Source: Candidatus Thiodictyon syntrophicum (GTDB lineage: Bacteria > Pseudomonadota > Gammaproteobacteria > Chromatiales > Chromatiaceae). Taken from it: a DNA stretch of 64,000 nucleotides. The position numbers and the translations under genes were made by a program. The stretch spans positions 186,001 to 250,000 of the forward strand of contig NZ_CP020370.1 in the NCBI RefSeq assembly GCF_002813775.1, given 5' to 3'. Positions 25,865-33,624 of this stretch are shown piece by piece; the stretch's first letter is position 1; each line of letters opens with the position of its first letter. The notes under the pieces are model-generated. The model saw nothing but the letters and a program-made list of their open reading frames with translations, did no database searches and had not been told where the DNA came from.

Positions 25865-27211
25865 ATGAATAAGGCCCACGCCCTCGTCGTCGATGACGAG
25901 GCCGACATCCTCGACCTGCTCAAGATCACCTTGGGTCGCATGGACGTGCAGGCAACCACGGCCATGACGGTGGCCGAGGCCAAGACGGCGCTGCAGGCAC
26001 GGCGCTACGACCTGTGCCTCACCGACATGAACCTGCCGGACGGCAGCGGGATCGATCTGGTGCGCTTCATCGTCGAGCGCCACCCCGATCTGCCGGTCGC
26101 CATGATCACTGCCCACGGCAGCATGGAATCGGCCGTCGCCGCGATGAAGGCCGGCGCCTTCGACTTCGTCTCCAAGCCGGTGGATTTGCAACTGCTGCGC
26201 CGCCTGGTGGGATCGGCGCTCAAGTTGCGCACCCACGGCGGCGCGGCGGAGGCGCGCACCGAGAGCGGCACCCGCCTGCTCGGGGACTCCCCCAAGGTGG
26301 AGGAGATCCGCCGCCTCGTCGCCAAGCTGGCGCGCAATCAGGCGCCGGTCTTCATTACCGGTGAGAGCGGCACCGGCAAGGAACTGGCGGCGCGCCTGAT
26401 CCACGCCCAGGGCCCGCGGGCGGAGGGCGATTTCGTGGCGGTCAACTGTGGTGCCATCCCCCAGGAGCTGGTGGAGAGCGAACTGTTCGGCCACAAGAAG
26501 GGCAGCTTCACCGGTGCGGTGGCGGACAAGGAGGGGCTGTTCCAGGCGGCCGAGGGCGGCACCCTGTTTCTGGACGAGGTGGCTGACCTGCCGCTGCCCG
26601 CCCAGGTCAAGCTCCTGCGGGCCATCCAGGAGAAGAGCGTGCGGCCGGTGGGGGCCCAGCAGGAGCTGGCGGTGGATGTGCGCATCATCAGCGCGAGCCA
26701 CCGGGATCTGAACGAGGAGGTGGAGAAGGGCCGCTTCCGTCAGGACCTCTTCTACCGCATCAATGTGATCGAGATGCGCATGCCCGCGCTGCGCGAACAC
26801 CCCCAGGACATCCCGGCCCTGGCCGCGCGCATCATGGAGCGCATCGCCCGCCAGCACGCCGACCGCGAGGCCATGAGGCTCTCGGAGGAGGCGGTGGAGG
26901 CGCTCGCCCGTCACCCCTTCCCAGGCAATGTGCGCGAGTTGGAGAATGTGCTGGAGCGCGCCACCGCGCTCTGCGACGGCTCCATCATCGGCGCCCATGA
27001 CCTCTACCTGCCGCAGACCGAGGCCCAGGTCGCGGTCGGGTCGCACGCGGACCCCGAGGTCCCCCTGGAGGACTACCTGGGGGAGATCGAGCGCCATGCC
27101 ATCCTCAAGGCCCTGGACGACACCCGCTGGAACCGCACCGCGGCCGCCAAGAAGCTCGGCATGACGCTGCGTGCCTTGCGCTATCGCCTGGCCAAGCTCG
27201 GGATCGAATAG
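25865..27211 (+). CDS. pilR: Sigma-54-dependent response regulator of type IV pilus genes
   Basis: A 448-aa three-domain activator. The receiver domain (HALVVDDEADILDLL) has its phosphoacceptor Asp in LCLTDMNLPDGSG. The AAA+ domain has Walker A GESGTGKELAARLIH, the sigma-54 contact loop as GSFTGA (a common natural variant of GAFTGA), Walker B GTLFLDEVADLP and the arginine-finger region FRQDLFYRINVI. The C-terminus is a Fis-type helix-turn-helix (NRTAAAKKLGMTLRALRYRL). With PilS it should activate sigma-54 promoters such as that of pilA. No pil structural gene is in the window. Confidence 0.95.
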   Translation: MNKAHALVVDDEADILDLLKITLGRMDVQATTAMTVAEAKTALQARRYDLCLTDMNLPDGSGIDLVRFIVERHPDLPVAMITAHGSMESAVAAMKAGAFDFVSKPVDLQLLRRLVGSALKLRTHGGAAEARTESGTRLLGDSPKVEEIRRLVAKLARNQAPVFITGESGTGKELAARLIHAQGPRAEGDFVAVNCGAIPQELVESELFGHKKGSFTGAVADKEGLFQAAEGGTLFLDEVADLPLPAQVKLLRAIQEKSVRPVGAQQELAVDVRIISASHRDLNEEVEKGRFRQDLFYRINVIEMRMPALREHPQDIPALAARIMERIARQHADREAMRLSEEAVEALARHPFPGNVRELENVLERATALCDGSIIGAHDLYLPQTEAQVAVGSHADPEVPLEDYLGEIERHAILKALDDTRWNRTAAAKKLGMTLRALRYRLAKLGIE

Positions 27212-27233
27212 GCAGCGTTCCGGACCATTCGTT

Positions 27234-28622
27234 ATGCCCGATCCCACCCCGGCCCAGGACCACCCCCGCCCGCACGACCCCTTCGTCGACTGGGTACGCC
27301 AGGCGACCCCTTACATCCACGCCCACCGCGGCCGCACCTTCGTCATCTGCTTCGGCGGGGAGGCGGTGGCCGACCCCGGCTTCGCCCACCTGATCCATGA
27401 CATCACCCTGCTCCACGGGCTCGGCGTGCGCGTGGTCCTGGTCCATGGGGCGCGGCCCCAGATCGAGGCGCGCCTGACGCAGCACCACAGCGAACTGCGC
27501 TACGTCAACGGGCTGCGCATCACCGACGACACCGCGCTCGGCTGCGTCAAGGAGGCCGCCGGGGTGGTGCGGGTGGAGATCGAGGCCCTGTTCTCGATGG
27601 GGCTCGCCGACTCCCCCATGGCCGGGGTGCGGATCCCGGTCGCCTCCGGCAACTTCGTCACCGCCCGGCCCCTCGGGGTGCTGGACGGGGTGGACTACCG
27701 CCAGACCGGAGTGGTGCGGCGGGTAGACCGCCAGTCGCTGGTGCAGCGCCTGGACGCCGGGGCCGTGGTCCTGATGCCGCCGCTGGGCTATTCGCCCACC
27801 GGCGAGGTCTTCAACCTCAGCGCCGCGGACGTGGCACGCTCCGCGGCCATCGCGCTGAAGGCCGACAAGCTGATCTTTCTGACCGAGGAACCCGGGGTGC
27901 GCGACGCCGCCGGCGCGCTGGTCTCCAATGTCCTGAGCGGTGAGGTCGAGTCACTGCTCGCCGCGACCCCGGGTCCGGCGCCGCACCAGGCGGCGGCGGG
28001 CGTGCCCGCGGGCCTCACCGAGGACCTGGCACAGGCCCTGCGGGCCGGGGCCGACGCCTGCATCCAGGGGGTCCGCCGCGTCCACCTCATCGACCGGCAC
28101 CGCGACGGCGCCCTGCTGCGCGAGCTCTACACCCGCGACGGCAGCGGCACCCTCATCACCGGTCAGCCCTACGAGGGCCTGCGGCCGGCGCGCGCCGAGG
28201 ACGTGACCGGGGTCTTGGACCTGTTGCGCCCCCTGGAGGAGCGCGGGGTCCTGGTGCGGCGCTCCCGGGAGCGGCTGGAGTCGGAGATCGACCGCTTCTT
28301 TTTGATGGAGCGCGACGGGCTGGTCATCGCCTGCGCCGCGCTCTATCCCTATCCGGATCAGGGCATGGGCGAACTCGCCAGTGTCGCCGTGCATGCCGAC
28401 TACCGCGGCGGCCGACGCGGCGACAAGCTCCTGGAGCATCTGGAGACCATCGCCCGCACCCGCGGGCTCAAGCGGCTCTTCGTCCTCACCACCCAGACCG
28501 CCCACTGGTTCCAGGAGCGCGGCTTCGCCCCCGCGCCCCGGGATGCCCTGCCGCCGGAAAAACAGGCGCTCTACAACGAGCGGCGCAACTCCCTGGTCTT
28601 CATCAAGGACTTGGCGGCCTGA
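27234..28622 (+). CDS. argA: Amino-acid N-acetyltransferase (N-acetylglutamate synthase)
   Basis: A 462-aa fusion catalysing the first step of arginine synthesis, acetyl-CoA plus glutamate to N-acetylglutamate. Residues 20-295 are an amino-acid-kinase domain (FVICFGGEAVADPGF, VVLVHGARPQIE, LKADKLIFLTEEPGV) that binds the arginine feedback inhibitor in relatives. Residues 315-462 are the GNAT domain (ELASVAVHADYRGGRRGDKL with the acetyl-CoA loop, then WFQERGF). The ATG at 27234 lies 22 bp after pilR; the 27171 start would overlap pilR and is not conserved. Confidence 0.96.
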   Translation: MPDPTPAQDHPRPHDPFVDWVRQATPYIHAHRGRTFVICFGGEAVADPGFAHLIHDITLLHGLGVRVVLVHGARPQIEARLTQHHSELRYVNGLRITDDTALGCVKEAAGVVRVEIEALFSMGLADSPMAGVRIPVASGNFVTARPLGVLDGVDYRQTGVVRRVDRQSLVQRLDAGAVVLMPPLGYSPTGEVFNLSAADVARSAAIALKADKLIFLTEEPGVRDAAGALVSNVLSGEVESLLAATPGPAPHQAAAGVPAGLTEDLAQALRAGADACIQGVRRVHLIDRHRDGALLRELYTRDGSGTLITGQPYEGLRPARAEDVTGVLDLLRPLEERGVLVRRSRERLESEIDRFFLMERDGLVIACAALYPYPDQGMGELASVAVHADYRGGRRGDKLLEHLETIARTRGLKRLFVLTTQTAHWFQERGFAPAPRDALPPEKQALYNERRNSLVFIKDLAA

Positions 28623-28730
28623 CCAAAATAAGGTTGTGCTCCCCTGCCGGAAGCCCCCGCGCTTCGGCTATCCTCTGCGTCCGCCAAGCGGCGCCATACT
28701 CCACCACCCAGGCCCCCGGAGACCATCCCC

Positions 28731-30458
28731 ATGTCCGAATCCCGTCCCTCGCTCTACAAGGTCTTCACCTGGGTCCTCCTGGCGGCCTTGATCGGGGTCT
28801 ACGCCCTCTACAACTGGTACACGGGTACCCTGAACCAGCGGCTCGCCGAACAGGCCGCGGCGGTCAGCGAGACGGCGCTCAAGTTGGCCGACACCGACAA
28901 GCAACTCCAAGGCCTGACGCAGAGCGAGCAGGGCCTGCGCACCCAACTCGCGACGGCCGAGGCGGGCCTCCAGTCGGCGACGGGGCAACTCGAGGAGGCG
29001 ACCGCCCAGGTCGCCGCCCTGACCAGGCAGATCGAGCAGGACAAGCAGGAGAGTGCCGCGGCGGCGGAGCGCGAAAAGGACCTCCAGGCCCACATCGAAT
29101 CCATGGGCGCCGAGCACGAGGGGGCGCGTAAGGAACTCGTCGGCCGGATGGAAAGCATCCACAAGGCGCGCGCCGACCTGGAACTCGCGCACCAGGCCAG
29201 TCAGAAGCGGATCAAGGACCTGGAAGGGGAGATCGCCCAGCTCAACCAGCGCATCGCCGACGCGGACGCTCGCTATGCCGCCAAGGCCAAGGAACAGGAG
29301 GCGCGGCTCAACGAACGGGTCAAGTCCTACCGCCTCGCCCTGGAGGGCAGTGACCCCGAGCGCGCCGCCCTGGTGAGCCAACTGGAGCAGCAGGCCGCCG
29401 CGGAGCGCGCCGCCCTGGTGCAGGCGCAGGAGCGGCACCAGGCGGACCTCGACGCGGCCGCGCAGGCGCGCACGGCCGCGGAGGCGGACCTGTCCGCCCG
29501 CCTGGCCGAGGTCCAACAGCAGGCCGAGGCCCAGGCCCAGGCCACCGCGGCGGCGCAGGAGGCCAAGGCGGCCGCCGACGCGGCTTTGACCGAGGCGCGC
29601 GGTAAGGTCGCCGCCCTCACCGAGGAAACGCAGGGCGCGCGCGACGCCCTGGCCGCGCTGGAGCAGAAATACGAACAGACAATGGCCGAGTTGCGCGCCG
29701 AACTCGACCAGGCCGGCCAGGCCCTGACCACGGTGCAGGCGCAATTGAGCGCCGCGGTGGCCGCGGCGACCCAGGACCGCGACGCGCGCGACGGGCAGGC
29801 CAAGCTCGCGCAACAGCGCATCGACGAATTGGAGCAGGATCTGAAGACCGCCCAGTCGCGCTATGAAGAGACCCTGACCGAGGCGCAGCGCACGCTCGAG
29901 CAGGCGCGCGCCGAGGCCCAGCAGCAGGCCGAGCAGACCCTGGCCGCGGAGCGGGCCAAGGCCGAGGCGGCGCGCGCGGCAGAACGCGACCAGGCCGCGC
30001 AGGCGCTCGATCTGGAGCGCCAGGCCAAGGCCGCGGTGGTCAGCCAGGTGCGGGGGCTCAGCAGTCGCTATGCACAGCTCAAGGCCCAACAGACGGACCG
30101 GGGCATGTTGGTCAACCTGGGCGATGAGCAACTGCACTTCACCACCGGGGCGGCAATCCTGCCCAAGGGGCAGATCGCAAGCCTGGACCGGATCGGCGCC
30201 CTGCTGGTCGAATATCCGACCCTGACCGCCCGCCTTGAGGGCTATACCGACAGTTCAGGCGCCGACCAGACCAACCTCACCCTGTCCCAGGCCCGGGCCG
30301 AGGCAGTCCGGGCGGGCCTGATCGCGCGCGGCGTCGCCGCCGAGCGGCTCAGCGCCGAGGGCTTCGGCAAACAGCGCCCGCTCACCGAGAACGCCACCCC
30401 CGCCGGCCGCCGCAAGAACCGCCGGGTCGAGGTCTATCTGATCGAACCGGCGCCCTGA
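28731..30458 (+). CDS. OmpA-domain protein with membrane anchor and long coiled coil
   Basis: A 575-aa protein. Residues 10-27 are a single membrane helix (VFTWVLLAALIGVYALY). Residues 35-450 are a very long Ala/Glu/Gln-rich coiled coil. Residues 460-575 are an OmpA/MotB peptidoglycan-binding domain (RLEGYTDSSGADQTNLTLSQ, then RLSAEGFGKQRPLTEN and RRKNRRVEVYL). The protein would stand in the inner membrane and reach peptidoglycan through its coiled coil. That layout fits envelope-spanning or division/motility-linked proteins, but no specific function is known. It follows argA by 108 bp on the same strand. Confidence 0.88.
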   Translation: MSESRPSLYKVFTWVLLAALIGVYALYNWYTGTLNQRLAEQAAAVSETALKLADTDKQLQGLTQSEQGLRTQLATAEAGLQSATGQLEEATAQVAALTRQIEQDKQESAAAAEREKDLQAHIESMGAEHEGARKELVGRMESIHKARADLELAHQASQKRIKDLEGEIAQLNQRIADADARYAAKAKEQEARLNERVKSYRLALEGSDPERAALVSQLEQQAAAERAALVQAQERHQADLDAAAQARTAAEADLSARLAEVQQQAEAQAQATAAAQEAKAAADAALTEARGKVAALTEETQGARDALAALEQKYEQTMAELRAELDQAGQALTTVQAQLSAAVAAATQDRDARDGQAKLAQQRIDELEQDLKTAQSRYEETLTEAQRTLEQARAEAQQQAEQTLAAERAKAEAARAAERDQAAQALDLERQAKAAVVSQVRGLSSRYAQLKAQQTDRGMLVNLGDEQLHFTTGAAILPKGQIASLDRIGALLVEYPTLTARLEGYTDSSGADQTNLTLSQARAEAVRAGLIARGVAAERLSAEGFGKQRPLTENATPAGRRKNRRVEVYLIEPAP

Positions 30459-30474
30459 GGCGGAAAAGATGGCC

Positions 30475-30729
30475 GTCCGCAAATGAACGCCAATAAGACC
30501 CGGTAAGGCGGCGCGGTTGGCCATGACGCGGCCAACCCGTCGCTGCCGCGTCATCCCGCGCCCTGGAGTCCAAGGTTTCAGCCCCGGATGAAGGGCGCCA
30601 AGGCTGACGCCTTGGCCTCCAGGCGTGATTGCGCAGGTGTTACGCGCCCGGCGCCCGTTCCCCGGAGAAGGATCGTCAAGACTCCGGCTTCTGTCTTATT
30701 TGCGTTCATTGGCGTTCATTTGCGGACAA
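30475..30729. repeat. Element with CGCAAATGAACG inverted ends, copy 2
   Basis: The left end is GTCCGCAAATGAACGCCAAT followed by AAGAC. The right end (30696-30729) is GTCTTATTTGCGTTCATTGG then CGTTCATTTGCGGAC, an extended complement. About 195 bp lie between the ends and include a CCAAGGC palindrome (30562-30624). As at 10268-10477, the element sits immediately upstream of a gene. Confidence 0.7.
30562..30624. repeat. Palindromic CCAAGGC repeat, degenerate copy inside the CGCAAATGAACG element
   Basis: CCTGGAGTCCAAGGTTTCAG on the left and GCTGACGCCTTGGCCTCCAGG on the right (21 bases, written here as GCTGACGCC and TTGGCCTCCAGG) form an imperfect palindrome of the 2108-2171 family. Confidence 0.6.
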
Positions 30730-30751
30730 ATACTCTTCCTTAGGATCAGCC

Positions 30752-32311
30752 ATGCCCGTCCATCCCCGACCTGCCCCGTCCCCCTGGCCGCTCGTCGCCG
30801 GGCTGATCCTGGCGATGACCCTCTGGCACCTGGGCGCCGCCGTCCTGTTGCCGGTGACCCAGGACGAGGCTTATTACTTCGACTGGGCGCGCAGCCTCTC
30901 CTGGGGCTATTTCGACCACCCGCCGGGGGTCGCCGCGGTCGGGCTCGGCACCCGGCTCGCCGCCGGCTCTGCCCTGGCCGCGCGGCTGGGCGGACTCCTG
31001 GCCGGCACCCTGACCCTGGTGCTGCTCGCCCGCCTCTACTACCACAGCGGGCTGGTCCGCCGCGACGACCTGGGGCTCGCCCTAGTGCTCGCCTTCGCCA
31101 CCCTGGCGGGACTGGCCGGCGGTCTCCTCACGACCCCGGACACGCCGCTCGCACTCGCCTGGGCCCTGGCCCTGCACGAGGGGGAGCGCGCCCTGGCCGG
31201 CCAGCGACGGCGCTGGCTCACCGCGGGCCTGGCCACCGGCCTGGGGCTGCTCGGCAAGTACAACATGGTACTGATCGGCCCGGTCTTCCTCTGGGCCATC
31301 TTATGGTGCGACCCGCGCGCTCTGCGCACCCCCTGGCCCTGGCTGGGGGGCCTGCTCGCGGTGCTGGTGTTCGCCCCCAACCTGCTGTGGAACCTCGACC
31401 ACGACTGGCTGACCCTGCGCTTCCAGTTCGGCCACGGCTTCGCCCTGGACCCCGGTGCCCTCGCCGGCACCGCGTCCGCGGCCATCGAGCCGGCGGCACC
31501 CGCGTCCTGGTGGGGGCGCATCGGCGGACTGCTCCGCTATCTCGGGGGCCAACTCGGGCTCTGGGGGCTGCTCGCCCCGGCGCTGATCGCGCTCGCCGTC
31601 ACGCGAATCGGCCGACGGGCCGATCCGGGCGGCCCCGGGCCCGTCATCGCCGCCCACGCGCGCCCCCTGCTCCAGGCCGCCGCCCTGTTCCCACTCGGGT
31701 TTTTCGCCCTGGTCGCCCTGGGCAGCGAGGTCGAGGCCAACTGGCCGGCGGTCTACCTGCTCGCCGCCCCGGCGCTCCTGGCCGCACCGCTACGCGGACT
31801 GCGCCGCTGGGTGCTGGCCGGCGCCGCCGCCAACCTGCTGCTGGTGAGTCTCTACGTCTACCACGGCGCCACCGGCGCCCTGCCGCTCCCCGACAGCCAG
31901 AACCGCATCCTGCGCGAGAGCCACGGCTTCCGCGACCTGGCCACACTGCTGGCCGGACTGGACGCCCCGGTCTACGCGGACCGTTACCAACTCACCGCCA
32001 TGCTGCGCTTCTACCAGCCGGGACTGCCCATCAGCCAATGGCCCGGCCTCACCCGCCCGTCCGAGTACCTGCTGGGGCAGATCGCCCCGCGGGTGGACCC
32101 CGCGACCCAGCCCGGCCCCTTCTGGCTCGTCACCCGCCGCCCGGTCCCCCCGACCCTGCCCGGTTTCACCAGCGTCGGCAGCCGCACCCTCTACGACTGC
32201 GCCGGCGCGCCGCTGGCCGAGGGCGCCGCGCCCCCCTGCGCCAAGCCGCTGCACGAGTGGCACCTCTACCGGTTCGAAAAATCGCCCGCTGGGCGATTTT
32301 TTGAACCATGA
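30752..32311 (+). CDS. GT39/ArnT-like membrane glycosyltransferase
   Basis: A 519-aa polytopic membrane protein of the PMT/ArnT class, using a lipid-linked sugar donor. It begins with a membrane helix (PLVAGLILAMTLWHLGAAVLL). The first periplasmic loop carries the family's acidic motif TQDEAYYFDWARSLSWGYFD followed by HPPGV. Eight or more further hydrophobic segments follow up to residue 400, then a soluble C-terminal domain. The ATG at 30752 follows TAGGATC. The last codons are unusual: the terminator-like hairpin at 32271-32307 forms the 3' end of the gene and encodes FEKSPAGRFFEP, so the true ancestral C-terminus may have been replaced. Confidence 0.9.
   Translation: MPVHPRPAPSPWPLVAGLILAMTLWHLGAAVLLPVTQDEAYYFDWARSLSWGYFDHPPGVAAVGLGTRLAAGSALAARLGGLLAGTLTLVLLARLYYHSGLVRRDDLGLALVLAFATLAGLAGGLLTTPDTPLALAWALALHEGERALAGQRRRWLTAGLATGLGLLGKYNMVLIGPVFLWAILWCDPRALRTPWPWLGGLLAVLVFAPNLLWNLDHDWLTLRFQFGHGFALDPGALAGTASAAIEPAAPASWWGRIGGLLRYLGGQLGLWGLLAPALIALAVTRIGRRADPGGPGPVIAAHARPLLQAAALFPLGFFALVALGSEVEANWPAVYLLAAPALLAAPLRGLRRWVLAGAAANLLLVSLYVYHGATGALPLPDSQNRILRESHGFRDLATLLAGLDAPVYADRYQLTAMLRFYQPGLPISQWPGLTRPSEYLLGQIAPRVDPATQPGPFWLVTRRPVPPTLPGFTSVGSRTLYDCAGAPLAEGAAPPCAKPLHEWHLYRFEKSPAGRFFEP
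32271..32307 (+). terminator. Hairpin terminator embedded in the 3' end of the GT39 gene
   Basis: GGTTC-G-AAAAATCGCCC, loop GCT, GGGCGATTTTTTGAACC gives a 17-bp stem with one mismatch and a T-run in its descending arm. The stop codon lies two bases beyond. The same core (AAAAATCGCC with its complement) occurs at 43281-43305. It is A/T-symmetric, so it may work in both directions. Confidence 0.75.
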
Positions 32312-32441
32312 AGGGAATAGGAAAAAGATGCGGGAAAGGCCGTTCCGACTTAGGCCGATTGTGCTCATGGCATCGCAAACCGGACGGAGATGATGTAAGA
32401 AGGTCGTCAATAAACCACAAAATTATACCGCCATTCAGGTC

Positions 32442-32481
32442 TTGCTCTGTCATGTAACATGAACTATGTTATGTCACATAA
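32442..32481 (+). promoter_or_regulatory. Candidate promoter with two ATGTNACAT operators for the ssp cassette
   Basis: TTGCTC (32442-32447), a 17-bp spacer and TATGTT (32465-32470) form a plausible sigma-70 promoter, matching 3/6 and 4/6 of the consensus. CATGTAACATG (32451-32461) lies in the spacer and TTATGTCACATAA (32469-32481) overlaps the -10 box. Both are perfect palindromes sharing ATGTNACAT, with centres 19 bp apart. Such an arrangement is expected for repression by a dimeric DNA-binding protein, plausibly the product of the next gene. Confidence 0.6.
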
Positions 32482-32503
32482 GAATCAGACTAGTGATAGC
32501 TCA

Positions 32504-32707
32504 ATGGCCGTTGGACCCAGTGGTCGGATTGTCGTAGAGATCGACCCCGAACTGAAACAAGAACTTTACGCAGCCCTTGAACAGGACGGCGTCAATCTGA
32601 AGCAATGGTTTCTAGAGCGTGTCGGGGAGCATCTGCGGTCCCGCGGTCAATTGTCTCTGCCCCTTACGATATCGGACGGCGATGCGGCGGATAGGAAATA
32701 CCGATGA
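32504..32707 (+). CDS. Small ribbon-helix-helix-like protein, probable regulator of the ssp cassette
   Basis: A 67-aa protein: SGRIVVEIDPELKQELYAALEQDG reads as a beta strand followed by two helices (NLKQWFLERVGEHL), the shape of CopG/Arc-type repressors, and it ends in SLPLTISDGD. In-frame ATGs exist at 32459 and 32471, but these overlap the candidate promoter, so the ATG at 32504 is chosen; no start has a clear Shine-Dalgarno site. Its stop overlaps the next gene's ATG (32704), tying it to the defence operon. DNA-binding and autoregulation are inferred from fold-like pattern and the palindromes upstream. I recognise no named family. Confidence 0.65.
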   Translation: MAVGPSGRIVVEIDPELKQELYAALEQDGVNLKQWFLERVGEHLRSRGQLSLPLTISDGDAADRKYR

Positions 32708-33624
32708 GATTCAACCCAGACAAGACCGCATTCGGACGCCACGAAACCTTTGCCCTGCGTTTCGGTTGGCTCACGAAAGGTACCCAGGCACTGATGGGCG
32801 GGGACCCGGTGTTCGAGGCCGATGACGCTACTGTCCAACTCGGCGTCGGCAAGAACATGGTTTCGTCCATCCGCTACTGGCTCCAGGCTGCGCGGATCAT
32901 TGTCCGCCAAGGGGACGCCTGGGAACTGACCAAAACCGGGACCTACATTTTTGATGACGATGGCTTCGACCCCTACCTGGAGGACGAGGCGACGATCTGG
33001 TTGATCCACTGGCTGATTGCCTCTAACCCCGAAATGGCGACCACTTGGTGGTGGTTTTTTAACCGCTTCCACAAGCCGGAATTTACCTCCGCCGAGCTTG
33101 CCGCCGCCTTGCAGGACTTTGCACAAGCACAAGTCAAGGGCCGACACGCCGGATCCACCCTCAAGACCGACGCCGCCGTACTCTTGCGCATGTATGTCCG
33201 GTCCAGTGTCGCAACCGGAACTCCGGTGGAAGAGGCACTGGACTCGCCCATGTCGATCCTTGGATTGATCTCCGACTTGCAAGGCTCGAAAACCTTCGAG
33301 TCGCGTCCGGCACGGCGCGACTCGCTTCCCGCCCCCATCCTCGGCTTCGCGATCCTAGAGTTACTCGACGCCCTGGGTGAGCGGCAGATCCCGATCGAAG
33401 ACGTGATGCGTGGACGTACCGGCTTGCCCGCCATCGGCGCCGTGTTCCGTCTCACCGAGGCCGCCCTGCTCGCCAAGATCGAGCGCCTTGTCCATGATCT
33501 ACCCGACCTTTTTGCCCTGCGCGAAACGGCCGGTATCCATCAACTCTATGTTTTTGGTCGGTCTGCACCCGCCGAGATACTTGCCGCTCACTACGCGGAC
33601 ACATTTGAGGAGGCCGCAGCATGA
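32704..33624 (+). CDS. sspB: DUF4007 protein, SspB-like DNA phosphorothioation component
   Basis: A 306-aa protein. It opens with the DUF4007 signature FGRHETFALRFGWLTKG, followed by LGVGKNMVSSIRYWL and EDEATIWLIHWLI, then TTWWWFFN and the C-terminal LRETAGIHQLYVFGR. In characterised ssp systems SspB (DUF4007) acts as a DNA nickase needed to insert sulfur into one strand. It overlaps the upstream small gene by four bases and the sspC start by four (ATGA), so the genes are co-translated. Family assignment is firm; the gene symbol follows from the sspBCD gene order. Confidence 0.9.
   Translation: MRFNPDKTAFGRHETFALRFGWLTKGTQALMGGDPVFEADDATVQLGVGKNMVSSIRYWLQAARIIVRQGDAWELTKTGTYIFDDDGFDPYLEDEATIWLIHWLIASNPEMATTWWWFFNRFHKPEFTSAELAAALQDFAQAQVKGRHAGSTLKTDAAVLLRMYVRSSVATGTPVEEALDSPMSILGLISDLQGSKTFESRPARRDSLPAPILGFAILELLDALGERQIPIEDVMRGRTGLPAIGAVFRLTEAALLAKIERLVHDLPDLFALRETAGIHQLYVFGRSAPAEILAAHYADTFEEAAA

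Noticed and set aside
24515-27247. 910-codon frame opposite pilS and pilR
   Set aside because: Antisense shadow of two genes with complete motif sets; its composition is repetitive and unlike any protein family.
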